Shown: positions 36,001-48,233, counted from the first letter of the stretch. The stretch is DNA of 64,000 nucleotides from Macropodus opercularis (GCA_030770545.1 CM061100.1:813501-877500); one strand, 5' to 3'. The notes: generated from the letters alone by a model not told the origin. Program-made: numbers and translations.

Positions 36001-39000
36001 AGAAGCAGCAGCTGGAGATGAAAATGCAAGAGACTAATGAAAGGCTTCCGGTGGACTCAGGCCGAGAGAAGGCACGGAATGAAGACGAGTGAGCTAAATA
36101 TTCAGTCACGGGGAGAGGAGACGCGTTTCCTGCATGAGGGGGAGCAGGTGGCGTCTGAGAGCTGAGGTGGACCCTTTAACCCTTTAACCAAAGCCACACT
36201 CACTGATTGAGCAGCAGCACCTCTTCCTTACTCACCTGCGTCTCCAGGGTCTTTTTCTCACTGGTCAGCTGCTCGAGCGACTGGGCCGTCGTCTCTGACA
36301 TCTCCGTCACCTGGCACAAATACATAACAGCCATTTATCACAAACGAACTAAAGCTACTGTCAAACACTGATTCCGTATTTTGTGCACATTAGATTTCTG
36401 AAAGTCCTCTTCTTCTACGTTATTGTAGTTTTGCCGTTATTGTCGTTTTGACAGTGTCAAATAAAAATCAAACGTTAACTCCAATGCTTCTTTTGCATTA
36501 ATCTGTTGGTGATGTTTTTAATGCCACACAATTTTAAAACTATATAAGTGATTTGACCACTTGAGGGCAGTGGAGACCGTTTCTAAAGCTTCTAGCTGAC
36601 GTCCAGTCCTCCAGTGTCAGCGTGTGTCCATCTGCTCTGGAGCCAAGTGTGTGTGTGTTCAGCTTCTGCTGGTGGATGCTCAGCAGGTAGTTTCACGTTG
36701 GAAGTGTTTTCTCTAAAGCAGCTGCTTCCTGGTGATTCACTAGCACAAAACCAAAACCTACAGATCCTGAGTGAAGCTCCATCAAAGCATCAGACACTTT
36801 ATATTTTGCCCTCTTCCTCCATTATATGTAGTCTACTGCATTTATAATTTATGTTACATTAGCTGGTACGATCAGACAGAGTTGACTATAATATCAATTA
36901 GCATAATATGTATCTCTTCCCTTCCCTGCTCATCATTTGCCATTTATTTAGCCTCAGTTGGGAACAATCTCTGATGCTCTGGTGTCAGCTAACTGAGCTA
37001 AAGGCAGAGCATCTCTGTGTGGACTGAATAAACCCAGACGGGACAGAGCAATGCGTGCATGTTAGTAATGTTTGAACAACATCACGTCAGCCTGAGGCCA
37101 CGGTCAGACTCAGAGCAGGAGTCCACCGCTTGGACAAGAGGGATGACAAAGGGAAAGGACCCAACGGGTTCGCTGGGACATTTTTAGCAGTTCTCTCAGT
37201 GGGATCTGCAAAGGCCAAGACGCTGATTCATCTATTCGACTGTTAGCTGCACTCAGCTCATCTGAGTTACTTTACACCAACATTTACTGCAAACAGACAA
37301 CTGCTCATTTACAAAGCAAAACTGCCCAGAGAACATGAGGAGAGAGATTAGCAGCCAGAAACACGCAGTACTTCGCCTGATTCAAATACCAGGAGTCGGT
37401 TTTACGATTTACATACAGGACCATAGTTAAGTGGGTCCCAAGCTGGAATCGGGCCTTTTATAGGGCCAAAAGAAAAATCAGTTGTCTGATAATTATTTGA
37501 TCATAACACCATCAGTGATTGTACTGAAGCTGGAAGGAAAACTACCTGGAATAAATAATTCACCACCAGTCATCTGTGTGAAGCTACCTGTGCGAGCTGG
37601 GCTGTCAGCTCTCTCTCTCTGTCCTCGCTCTCCTCCTTCAGGGTCCCACAGTCCTTCTTCCACTGCTCCAGGCTCTGCTCCAGTTCTGAGTGAAAAGGTT
37701 AAGACAACATCAGCCATGGAAAAGGCCCAAGCTCCTGCATAACGCCCGATGCCTTTACCCTGCATGGTCTTTGCCGTCCTCCTGTTCTCCTCCTCGGCCG
37801 CGTCGACCCTTTGTCTCTGAAACAGAAGAGAAACATCAGCTTGACTGCGAGCTAATCGCTGACATCGTTACATTTTTGTAGCTTGAGCTAAGCGAAGAGA
37901 AATGACTGGATGCAGCAAACACGCAAGGTCTATGGATGAAATTCTTTCCTTAATGAGGCTACTTTCACGACGCCCACAAGCAAAACACCTCACAAAATAA
38001 ATGTGAAGGCAGAGATAAACCGCTCACAGACCTGCACTTCATTATGTTTATGTGTTGGCCTCATGTCTCAAAGGAATAAAGCTGCTTCGAGCTTTTTAAC
38101 GTAAATATTAAGAACTTCTAGCTAACTAGCTGACCTCCCCACATGCAGCTCTACCCTCAGCCAGATGTGTTCGTTGTCATACTGGGTGTGCAGCCAATAA
38201 ATGGATGCACATTTAGCAGGAATCTAAAAACCTGTGTGTTTCACTGTGTTTTAGGACTAGCGTCTTCCTTTACCAGGCTGCTCAGCTGCTTCTCCAGACA
38301 CGTCTTATCTTGCTGAACAGACTGAAGCTCTTTCTGTTTGCTCTCCAGGTCCACACTCTGCTCACTGATCTGTTGAGGACACACATGTACTTCATAATGG
38401 AGCCATAAAGGATACATCATCACCGCAGCTTAGACAAACCAGGCACACACAGACACACAACAGGATGTACGGTACCGTTACCTTGGGAGGCAAAGGAAGA
38501 CTGCAAATACCGATCCCACCCAGGTTTACTATTCCAGTCTTTGTAGTTGTAGCTCAGGCATGACTGAAAAAACGGCCCTGTTGGGATTTCTGATGCTTTC
38601 ACAAACCTTTTTCTCCTGAGACTGAACCTGGGCCTTGAGGCTGCCAATCTGCTGCTGGGACAGAGACGCGGCGTCCTCCTTCTGCTGGGACGCCCTGAGT
38701 CTGAGCTGGAGATCGGCCACCTCCCGCTCCAGCTCCATGATCCTGGAGCGCTCCGACACCGTGGCCACCTACAGCAGGAGATGAGACGTGAGGGCAGAGG
38801 CAGGACGGACGTAGGAGATGAAACGGGATCTGCACCAGAATTACTCATCGTTGTCTTCAGCTACAGCTGTGTTTGTCTAATTTACCATTCAAAGCTCAAA
38901 TTAATGAGGATTCTTAAATACCTTAAACCTTTTATATTATTACTTTATTGGAACCTTTATTCCAGAAACTCATGCATAGGTCACTAGATGCACATATCTT

Positions 39001-41863
39001 TCCTTTAATCAATGAAGTAAAAATGCTGTTTTATTTAAGATCTTCAAGTCTATGTCAGCAGTTGATAACGAGAAACGCTTAAACCCACTGCAGCAACTAG
39101 TCATGAATCTGACAATGGGCTCGTTTGGTTGCTTCAGTACATTCTGCGAGTCAATATTAAACCTGGTGAGGAAAAGCACGTCCGCCAGCCCTGCCAGCAT
39201 TACCCTAGTGTCCTCTAAATCCCTCTGGAGTTTTTCAGCTTTGGTCTTTTCAAAGAGGAGGCTCTGCTCAAGCTCCTTTATGTGGACATGCTCCAGTCTG
39301 GTCTGCGTCTGTTAGTAAGAGAGAGCAGGAAGAACACCAATGCAACACTGACATGCCAGCTTCATGCCACAGACAGAAAGGAGACATCAGCAGCAAGTAA
39401 GTACAACACTTCAGGAGATTATCAGCGTCATCACTTCAACCAGCTTTCCTCTAATTGGCTCCTATTTCCCAGCGATTCAGTACTAAACGCAGGCAGTATT
39501 TTAGTATTTCTGAAAGATGAAAGCAAGACAAAAACAGACTTTAAGAACAGATGAGTGGAGGAAACGTTAATGAGAAGATGGTGAAAAAGTCTGAGTGGAA
39601 GTGAATGAAGTGTAAATTAAAAAACTATAAGCAGCAGGAAGAAAAAAAACATCTGAATCATTTCTGATGAAAACGTGAAGCAGCGGTTTTCATCCAGACT
39701 TAAAAACACCAGCCTGACCAGAGAGACTCGTCATGTGACGCTACCTCCAGGTCTCCCCTGGTGATGCACGCCTCCTCCACACGGAACTGCAGATCTTCCA
39801 CTTTCCTGCCAGACACAAACATGCGCACATCAGGTAGTGGCACGGACGTGCACTACGTGTGCCTGGTCCACACGTAACGGAACCATATCAGTCCTCCGTA
39901 CAGCACCACAGTAAAGGTGAAGTAAAACATGATGCTTTCAGCATAGTAAATCCGCATATCAACTATTGTGCTGTGCAGATTATTTCTGCCGGTACCTCTT
40001 CTCTTCCTCCAGCTGGTTGAGCAGCTCCACCTTGTCTCGGTCTGCGGCTTCCACCAGTGAACGCAGCTGATCCAGCTTTGCTTCCATCTCCACGGCGTAC
40101 TGCAACGCACAGACAGCGTGAGGCGTCCAGCAGGCGCCTTACACGGACCAAAGACACAGGACAGGAAACCCGACCAGCTCTGACCTGATCCCGGCCTTTC
40201 CTCAGCTGAGCCAGTTCCTGCTGCACCTCTCCCGCGTGGCTGGTCGCCTTTGCCACCTCACATCTCTCCAGGTCTCTCTCTGCCAGCAGCTGTTCGATGT
40301 GCTGCTGCTTCTCCTTCAGAGCTTCCTGCAGCGCGGTGGTGCCAGAGATCTTACGCGCATATCGAGCCGACGTCTCCGTCAGCTGGAAAGTTGAGACGTA
40401 TTCATTCATGGAATCAGCATTCGGTCTCTTCCCGTCTCTTGAGGGGCTCTACATACAGACATGCGGTGTGAGTGCGCCTCTTACCAGTCCTGCTCGGCTG
40501 GGCTTGCCGCTGATTGAGGAGGTGGCGGAGCTGAGCGAGCTGATGGAGGAAGCGCTGGGGCTCCTTTTGAGGATGGACCTCCTCCGTGAGCTCTTCGCCT
40601 TGGTGGGCGTTGTGCAGGGGAAGCCGATACGAGTCACTTTGTGGACAGGAGCATACAGGCCGTACCTGGGCATGCACTGAAAGTATCTGTAAGGAGAACA
40701 GGTGTCAGAACAGAAGCTGGAGGCTGCTAGCTTGCGTCTGTGTTGGATTTGTCCTCTCAGCTGCACCTGGTCCCTGCTACGGCTCCATCGTTCTTTCCAA
40801 GAGGTTCATCTAGTTCCACTCCGCACCACTCTCCTTTGGCAAAATCTGTCTCTCCCAGAAATCGCACCACTCCAGCTTTGGAACCACCAACCTACACAGA
40901 TAAAATAAACTAAGTCAACCTAATAGACGCTGAGGGTTTGTTTGCGTTGCATGTTTAAATAAATTATTCACTAATTAATTAATTAATCACTAAGGAACTA
41001 CTCCTGACACCATATGACTTCAGCACCAGATCAAAACACACTGGTTCATTTTGTTTAGACAAAAGGCAAAAGCAACAGTTGTGTTCAGTTCAAACACGTC
41101 TTCTCACCAGGACACGGTCTCCCAGCCTCAGCTCCCTCCGGTTCTTCTTCATAGACTCAGTGTCTGAGAGGTTAGACACCGACTCGCTAGACGTGAGCAT
41201 TCGGCTGAGTGCACCACTTGTCTTTATGCCGATACCTGGAGCTGACATAAGACGATACGAGTCTGTGGTAGAACATCTATGTTTTTACTTTCATTAATAC
41301 TTTTGTAGAGGTTACCTGTTGGGGCTGTGCCAGCGGGTACAGCTTCGCTCTTTGCTGGAGTGACTTGCCCTCCATTCGCCTCCTTCTCTGGAAGCAGAGT
41401 CCTCGACAGCTTTGACGGCCTCGTGAAGATCCCCTTCCCATCCGAACACTGGAAGTACCGGACCCCTGCCACGGAGCCGTCGTTCTTCCCAATGGGCTCA
41501 TCCAGCTCGATGCCCGCCCACTGGCCAGGGGCAAACTGGGTGCTTCCAATAAACTGCACATAACCGGGCTTGTTGCCGTTGACCCAGACCCGCTCTCCAA
41601 CCTGGAAGTCTCCACTTCCCTCAGGGCTCGGGCAGCTGATGCTGCCAGGGGGCTTCTCCGGAGGAACTGGCTTCTGGACACCTGCAAGCAAACGGGACAC
41701 GCTTGGCATGTGTTTGCTACAGAACCATTTCTCGTGTGACTCCCTGCTCCTTACCAGAACATGGAGACGTCTTTGCCGGAACACCAGCTGGACGGGCGAT
41801 TTTACTGGGCGGTTTCAGTCCGCTGGCTTTCCCCGGCGTCGTCCCGTCGCCCTGTTTGTCCAT
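30090..41863 (-). CDS. clip1: CAP-Gly domain-containing linker protein 1 (CLIP-170)
   Basis: Microtubule plus-end tracking protein. Exons: 41863-41755, 41681-41316, 41235-41108 (or from 41241), 40891-40767, 40686-40485, 40382-40185, 40099-39996, 39805-39745, 39308-39204, 38768-38607, 38369-38274, 37816-37759, 37685-37588, 36310-36236, 34441-34335, 32308-32263, 32098-32055, 31133-31046, 30964-30799, 30721-30669, 30515-30403, 30324-30090. This gives about 912 aa. CAP-Gly 1 (about 64-130, IGKNDGSVAGVRYFQC) and CAP-Gly 2 (about 195-262, LGKNDGAVAGTRYFQC) flank a Ser-rich linker. A coiled-coil rod begins at SARYARKISGTTALQEALKE (about 310). Two C-terminal zinc knuckles follow (CDICDCFDLHDTEDC; YCDVCEAFGHATEFC). 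The rod is much shorter than in human (about 1430 aa), yet exon phases run through without a gap. Skipped alternative exons are possible. Confidence 0.93.
35053..35112 (-). CDS. clip1: Candidate alternative first exon of clip1
   Basis: A 20-codon open exon starts with ATG and ends in a strong donor (CAG|GTAGGA) inside the intron between clip1 exons 14 and 15. Its phase-0 end matches the phase-0 start of the exon at 34441. Used as a first exon it would yield a protein of about 303 aa with the distal coiled coil and both zinc knuckles but no CAP-Gly domain. This is inference from phase and splice signal; no transcript evidence is available. Confidence 0.35.
35234..35243 (-). promoter_or_regulatory. 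Palindromic PAR-bZIP/NFIL3-type site
   Basis: ATTACGTAAT is a perfect match to the RTTAYGTAAY consensus bound by PAR-bZIP factors and NFIL3 (established). It lies about 120 bp upstream of the candidate internal clip1 ATG, which would suit a promoter site. Chance occurrence is possible. Confidence 0.3.
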
Positions 41864-42440
41864 GGCTGGGCATGTGTGGGGTGTCAGGCCTTCCCCACCA
41901 CCGCGCACCGCCCGACAGGACGGGAGGGAGCTGAAACACCAAGAAAAGCTCAGGATCGACACCTGCCACGTTACTGAGATCCAGCAGAAGCTGTAAAGAG
42001 CCGCGAGACAGTAAATACAAGACGTAAAGAAAGAGTCCGTGGACCCGGACCAGGACCAGGACCAGGACCAGGACCCGACCCGGAGTCAGACACGCTGCTG
42101 CCCCGTCCGCACAAACCGACAGACGGGGAGGCGCGTGGCTCTGCCCCCCCACAGAACCAGGCTCGTCTTCACAGCGACGTTCAGATACTGGAACGCGCAG
42201 ATGCCGAAGCTAGCTACGGTAGCTACACATTAGCCGGACGAGCCGTGAGCCGAACCTCAGCGGGAGCCGAACCGACCGGAACAACGTTCCCGTGGGAGCT
42301 TACTTGGTGTCGTTTGAAGCGCTGGGTCCCAGTGAGCGACGCTGGGGTTCGGTGCACCGTTACATGTTTGTACGGCGGCCCAGCCCGACCGCCTGACGTC
42401 ACCATGGGAACTCACGCTGCGTTCGCGGACCAAACATGAG
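41864..42440 (-). promoter_or_regulatory. clip1 5' UTR and CpG-rich promoter
   Basis: The 5' UTR next to the ATG appears to begin at an acceptor near 41930 (TTTCAG|CTCCCTCC). A non-coding first exon could end at a GTAAGC donor near 42304. Sequence at 42150-42440 is CpG-rich. Transcription is presumed to start there. Confidence 0.4.
42041..42075. repeat. Hexanucleotide (GGACCA)n repeat
   Basis: About five slightly varied GGACCA units lie between the presumed non-coding first exon of clip1 and its first coding exon. Confidence 0.85.
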
Positions 42441-43649
42441 CTCGTTCACCGCAGCGTCACGACCGGGGCGGACAGGTCAGAGGTCACCTGCAGTGTCTGG
42501 AGTGGGTTTGCAGAAATATGAAGCATAAATGGGAGCTGAGGGAATGAGACTGTCTGACATGTGCTGTTGTTTTGATCCCTGTGTGGCTGCATTTCTGCTC
42601 TGACATCTCTTCTCATCCTCTGCTGCAGACTCCCTGGTGTCACCGGCTGCTCGACTCCAAGCCACGGCTCTGTCAGGTCGCAGTTAGAGAGGAGTCAGAG
42701 TTGGCAGCGCTGCCGTGGTGACTCCAGGTAAATCAAGGCGTCACGTCGTGTCTTCCAGGCAGCAGCGAGTCACTGCAGCCGAACCAGACGCGTCCAGCTG
42801 AGTAGCGTCCATACAAACAGTGTGTAACACAGGCTGCTTGTGTTTGTCTGTGGCAGCTCAACCTTACTGTGGTGTAATAAAAACCGGCGTCGTACCCAGC
42901 TTTCTATTTTGCATCTGATATTTTCATGTGGTGTTTTCCATTTGCAACATGTCGACGAGGCCTTCAGGGGCTTGTGCCAATTACAGCCATTCATTAGCCT
43001 TTAGGGAAAGTTATCGTTCTGCATTTCACATATAATCATTCCTCTCATGAGAACATTTTCTATCTGCGACCTTAAACCAAACTACATCAAACCGTCCTCA
43101 GTTATAAATACACTTCCACAGAAGTGTACAGAACAGTTATCACCTGTCTCCTGTTTTGTTTATCAGTGCGTATTATCTGAAAAACATTCAGTTATTTCGA
43201 GCCTGTTTCATAGATTTAAATAAATTCTATAGAGGAATTTGTGTGGGTCCCAGATTAGGAACAATGTCTATTGTCTAATGTCTACTATTTGTTTATTTTA
43301 TGACTGCTTTATGCTACAGGATGAGCCTCATGTGTCTGCAGCCGTGATGCTGCTGAGTTTTATCACACAAGACATTTGTCAAAAAACAAAACATTTTATT
43401 TGCACAATGACAAATACAAATGATAAAAATTACAGCACACCAAGAACAGCATGAATTAACGAGTAATTAATGCAGATTAACATCAGGAAACAGAGAGAAA
43501 TACCTAAATACATTTAACATAAATCCACAGAAAAGTTATTTTAAACTGTTTAAACTTTAAAAAAAAATAAAATTACCTCACACCCTGCATCTGCACTCAC
43601 AACCATCAAGCTGCCAAAAATATAAAATGCTGCCTGGAACCAGCTGGCT
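42441..43649. other. Spacer and 3' UTR of the receptor gene
   Basis: No coding signal seen. A minus-strand AATAAA at 43395-43400, about 250 bp past the receptor stop codon, is a good poly(A) candidate. The rest is unremarkable spacer. Confidence 0.5.
43395..43400 (-). terminator. Poly(A) signal candidate of the hcar receptor
   Basis: TTTATT on the plus strand (minus AATAAA) about 250 bp downstream of the stop codon. Confidence 0.45.
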
Positions 43650-44633
43650 TCAAATCCTTCTACCGTCCACCGTGGTAACGTCATTCTCGGATGAAGCCGC
43701 TGCATCTCCATCGCTGCTCCTTCCCAGCAGCTTATTCACCAGCTTCACAAAGGTGCCGCTGAAAGCAGGAGTGGAGAAGTAATACACCACAGGGTTGAGG
43801 ACGCTGTTGAAGTAGGTGAAGCACACGGTTGTGTAGAACACCAGGTTGACCTCTTCAAAGTACCTACACTCATGATACCACACCTGGAGGATCCACACAG
43901 CCACGCGTGACACCGTACTGGGGAAGAAACAGGTCATAAAGATCAGAGCCACAGCCAAGACGAACTGAACCGCTCGCTTTATTTTCCCCCTTCTGTCCAC
44001 AGTCCTGCTTCTGAGCTGCCACGTGATTCTGGTCGTGCAAAAGGCCACGATGGTGGCCGGCAGGAAAAACTGGACAATGTAGAAGGTGTTGTGCCAGGTG
44101 GAGAGGGGGCTGAAGCCCATGCAGATGTTGAAGCTCTCACACTGAGTCCGGTTGCTGCTGTAGAATAAATGAGCGTCAGCAAGAAGGTATCCAGTAGCGA
44201 GAAAAATCAGAGCCCAAAGGCCAAGGGAGACCCAGAGCGCATAGCCCAGGCCCATCCGGTTGATCCGGCTCAGCGGCCAGACGATCTTAAAGTAACGATC
44301 GACGGCCACGGCGGTGAGGAAGAAGATCCCTGCTGCGCGATTGGCAGCCAGCAGAAAGAGCAGGACGCGGCACGGACCATCGCCGTAGATCCAATTCTTC
44401 CCACGTCTGTAGTAGTCGGCTCTGAACGGCAGGCAGAACAGAACTATGGAGTCGGCCACAGCCAGGTGAGTCAGGTACACGGAGTTGGGCTTCCACGAGT
44501 CCATGTGAAACATGAACATCCAGAGGGCCACGAAGTTCCCCATCAGCCCAAAAATGAACTCCAGGATCAGAACCGGAGGCAGAACCGTGTCCAGGACCGG
44601 CGCTTCGAAGGCGCAGCACTGTGTGGCATTCAT
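43650..44633 (-). CDS. hcar1: Hydroxycarboxylic acid receptor (HCAR1-like GPCR)
   Basis: Class A G-protein-coupled receptor of the hydroxycarboxylic acid family (human HCAR1 binds lactate, HCAR2 binds butyrate-type acids). It is one uninterrupted 327-aa exon, as is usual in this family. Seven membrane helices can be traced: PPVLILEFIFGLMGNFVALW, then TM2 (AVADSIVLFCLPFR), TM3 ending VDRYFKIV, and TM7 with NPVVYYF. The N-terminus has a glycosylation site and a Cys pair (NATQCC), as in HCAR1. The alignment to human HCAR1 is ungapped through TM3. It keeps Arg71 and Arg99 (AANRA), the latter the carboxylate-binding residue of the family. The ligand in this fish is not known from sequence. The tail is short and Ser/Asp-rich. 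The family is multicopy in fishes, so the exact orthologue is uncertain. Confidence 0.9.
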   Translation of the reverse strand: MNATQCCAFEAPVLDTVLPPVLILEFIFGLMGNFVALWMFMFHMDSWKPNSVYLTHLAVADSIVLFCLPFRADYYRRGKNWIYGDGPCRVLLFLLAANRAAGIFFLTAVAVDRYFKIVWPLSRINRMGLGYALWVSLGLWALIFLATGYLLADAHLFYSSNRTQCESFNICMGFSPLSTWHNTFYIVQFFLPATIVAFCTTRITWQLRSRTVDRRGKIKRAVQFVLAVALIFMTCFFPSTVSRVAVWILQVWYHECRYFEEVNLVFYTTVCFTYFNSVLNPVVYYFSTPAFSGTFVKLVNKLLGRSSDGDAAASSENDVTTVDGRRI

Positions 44634-45270
44634 CCTCAGCAGTTAATGAAACGCGGCTGCACTACAGTGTCAACACAGATATACTGGCTGACGTCTGGGG
44701 TAGGAAACCACGGTCAGGCTCATGCAAACGACGCTCAGACAAACACCAGCTCCAAGGTGGAGTGAACATTTGTGCGTGTTATCTGTGGGGAAGTGGTATT
44801 GACCCAGAGGAGAACGGTAACAACCGTAAATGTTATCTGTCTGGGGAGAGCGCCTTCATTATAAAACTATTATGCAGAGGGAAAAGGTGCACTCATGGGT
44901 GGGAAGCATGAAAAACAAAGTAACCTGCGGCCATTTAGCCGAGTCAGAACAACTCTAATGCAGAAAGAAAAAGCCATTTTAATGCTTTGAGAAACCAGAC
45001 ACAGCCAAACGTACGGTACAGGAGAAAGACTGAAATTTATTAGCCTACTGTTTGCTAGAGTGAACATTTGGGAGGGCTTCACGTCATACCACGCCTTTGG
45101 CAAACGAGAGAAAGCAGCTATCAACTAAAAAAATGCCAAGTGAGTGGCCAAGTCCACAGCTGTTTATGTACAGTAAATAAAATAGGTATAAAATGACTTA
45201 ATGTGTACATTTGGCCAAGTTGTTGCTGTTACAGGTCACATCCATTTCAGTAAAAGTGCATATTTGGTCT
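44634..45270. other. Receptor upstream region and denr 3' UTR
   Basis: Holds the 5' flank of the receptor gene (left) and the presumed denr 3' UTR (right, minus strand) with a poly(A) signal at 45036-45041. The open frames antisense to the receptor that reach into it look spurious. Confidence 0.5.
45036..45041 (-). terminator. Poly(A) signal candidate of denr
   Basis: Minus-strand AATAAA about 230 bp downstream of the denr stop codon. Confidence 0.45.
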
Positions 45271-46187
45271 TCACTTCTTGACTTCACCCAGATCATCGAT
45301 GCTGTCGTCATCCACCTACGGTGAGAAGATACAGACACTCACATTAGCATCTGTGTGTGTGTGTGTGACTGCATGAACTGGAAATGAAGAACGACATCAA
45401 GTCAACAATGCTGCATAAACTGCAGGCACCAACAAACCCACACCAAGTTCTGTGTTCACTGTAAGACACCAGCAACAACACAGGATAAACCTGGAAACTC
45501 TGGTGTGGCAGAGATTCATTGTCCTGACCGCTCACCTCAGGCCACTTCTCTTGAACGACGTCGATTATGTCGTCGGTAAAATCTCCCTGAATGATTATTT
45601 CATCCTCTGCTGTAACGGAGGCACCGCAAGAGAATTTCTGGGCGAAGAAGCGCTGAGCCTCTTTAAGGTCGATGTCTGTGGGAGTCACACAGTCAGTGTT
45701 AAGGATCGAGTTTTGAGAGAAAAAGCTATGGATGCGTCACTGTGGGAAACAAGTCTCACCGAATGTTGCTAGGCCACACACCCGTGTGACGTATTTCTTC
45801 TTGGCTCTTGGGATTTTTGCTATTGTAACTTTTTGAGGCACCGTCTTCTTTTTCTGTTTGATTTGTCCTCTTCCACCTTATGGTCACACAAAGCAGACTT
45901 AAACTAGCAGCACCACACAGACGACACAATGAATAAAACAGGCCTGTTTTTATTTGATGAGGTTCTAGGTGCTCTCGTGCTCAGCTCCTTCCTTGGTATT
46001 AACATATCAGGAAATATCAGGATCAATGCATACAAAGCGCTGAACTGAGCTTGGAAACAAACCTCTCTTCTGTTTCTTTTTCTCCTCCTCTTCGCCTGCA
46101 GGGGGAGCGTCTCCAGTGCCAGGTTCTGGTTTGGGTGCCTTTGCTGCCGGGCCAATTGTCAGAAACACACAACAGGAGAAATGAATA

Positions 46188-46225
<38 letters not shown>

Positions 46226-46734
46226 TTCTCGGTTGCTCGTTATTCCTGATGTATCATTTAACAGGCAAACGCTGCACCTTAATAGGACATGTTTTGAACA
46301 GTTTCATCTTGATGTGAATACATTTTGGAGAAATTCAAAGCATACATGACACTTACCAACAGTCATCTTAGCAAAGACATCTGGAAAGTTCTTCTCAAGC
46401 CACTGCCTGCATTTGGCTGGTTCAGGCATATATTCACAGTACTGCAGACACAACACGCACATTCACTGAAAGCTCAGCAATGAGGAGACGTCAGGGTTCA
46501 GGTCAAATAGTGATGAACTTACCTCCGTAGGCAGAGAACACACTGCAGAGAGAAGAAATAAATCAGTGTCACGTTCTGAGAAGGACCAACACAAACACTG
46601 TAAATATGCCAAAATGAGAACAAGGTCATAGAAACAGTTGTACCTCCACAATAAAGAACTTTCAGTGGGTACTTTGAATCAGAGTCGACTGCGCTGTGCT
46701 CTGAAGAACCAGATTCCATCTCAGTAGTCGCCAT
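45271..46734 (-). CDS. denr: Density-regulated protein DENR
   Basis: Partner of MCTS1 in non-canonical initiation, reinitiation and 40S recycling on ribosomes. Seven coding exons (46734-46644, 46542-46523, 46441-46357, 46143-46063, 45876-45760, 45675-45536, 45315-45271) give 192 aa (human 198). The N-terminal zinc-binding part has YCGVCSLPTEYCEYMP. A charged linker ([20 protein letters not shown]) follows. The SUI1/eIF1-like domain (about 105-185) has [32 protein letters not shown] and [11 protein letters not shown]. The C-terminus is DDLGEVKK. Exon 2 is only 20 nt. The acceptor at 46143 (CAG|CAAAGG) was chosen by phase and is the least certain. A short non-coding first exon probably ends near 47551 (GGG|GTATGT) and joins at 46743. 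Confidence 0.95.
46190..46224. repeat. (TA)n microsatellite
   Basis: A pure TA run of about 34 bp in the denr intron between the exons at 46357 and 46143. Confidence 0.95.
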
Positions 46735-47439
46735 CACAATTATCTACATGAAATAAAGAGCAAATACTGTAGAAGCTGGTGACAGTCTGAGCTTCTCTGC
46801 ACGAAAGACTCAGAAAGCAATAGAATCACATTCGGGTGGAGGTGGTTGCATTGTCCTGTTTTCACTTCCATAAAATCTAAATTGCAGTTGCCAACTGTGG
46901 ATTCGTTGGTTCCATTTTAACTGTATGCTGACAAACATGCGCTAGATTATCTTAGAATAAAAGGGTTAAAGGGTAAATGATGTAAACTCGATGGTCTACA
47001 AAACCCTGACATCACTAGAGATATTATTAGACTCAAGCAGAGACATGAGCGAACAAGCCTCCTGCTAATGTTTCATCATGCTAGCCTGCGCTGCTACGCG
47101 GCAGCAGGTTAGCATCCTAAACGGCCTCAGGTGGACTGAGAAACGCCTCAAACGTCTCACGCGGGCCGACTTCGGATACACCAGCAGCAGATCACCAGTA
47201 GTTGGTTAAATAACATCGAAGTCAGCAGAGGTAGCTTAACTGGCGGTTAACACATGTGGCTATGTAACAGATCGTTTAGCATCCAAACGAGGCGATCAGG
47301 CCAAAGTGTGACTAACCGTTATCTGTCTGCAAACTGCTCCAGTGTAGTGGAGATAAAATGCACCTTGGTGGGAAATACCCGCTTTGCGCTGCGGCGTTTT
47401 CATTCATTAGATAAGTCGCCCAGCTGTCACCGTTAACGT

Positions 47440-48233
47440 TCATTTTAGTTGGCATTAGCTTAGCAGGCTAGCTGAGCTAGCGCAACGCAAAGTGAACGGG
47501 CTCTGCTACAGAAGGGCCAGATAAACCCCGAATAGGAGCAAGTTACATACCCCGCGGTCGAAGCTCTAAAACTGCTGTCCAGTCGATCAAGTTGCTCGCA
47601 TTATTGGCGTCAAGCGGGCTCTTAGTAAAGCATTCTCACTGAGTGACGTTCAGTCGGCGTAGCCCGAGCACGCCTGCTGGCTCCCGCTTCTTCTTTCCGT
47701 CAGGCGGAGGGTTGCTGCACGGCGCTAAGCCGCATCAGCGCCTCCGAGCGGTTGCGTGGGGTAGTACACACATTTTGAATTTGTCTTACAAGGTTTTGTT
47801 GATTAACGTGTAGACATATAAACAGTTTGATATTTATTTGTGAGTGTGAAGGATTGCGAGTCTCTAATTGTGAGGAAGGTTTGTATTAGATTTTTACTGT
47901 TTCATATCATCTGTCTATTACACATCTACTGGAAGTGAAGTCCAGCAAACGTTTAGCGTCTGTTGTGGTCGCTCTCGGCTCCCGTACCGTCCACAGATTA
48001 TACAGGCGAACATCTGTGTCCACAAAAAGGCCCAGGACGCGAATCAGCAGTCTGATCAGTTATAACTACTTGAAAAGAAAACTTACTGAAAAACGTACAA
48101 CTAAAAAGAAACAGTTATTTTCATGAAGAGGACTTGTTGCAGATCTGTTTAGCTCGTTGCAGCCACTCAGTCTTCATACGTATTATATTACACACAGATG
48201 CTGTCGCTTCACTGCTAACTGGTCCAAACTGAC
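47440..48233. promoter_or_regulatory. Shared intergenic promoter region of denr and ccdc62
   Basis: The genes point away from each other. The denr side (about 47440-47760) is CpG-rich and contains the presumed non-coding first exon. The ccdc62 side is more AT-rich. A bidirectional promoter is possible but not shown. Confidence 0.4.

Noticed and set aside
44169..44765. 198-codon frame antisense to the hcar receptor
   Set aside because: Shadow of a long GC-rich coding exon, without a recognisable domain.
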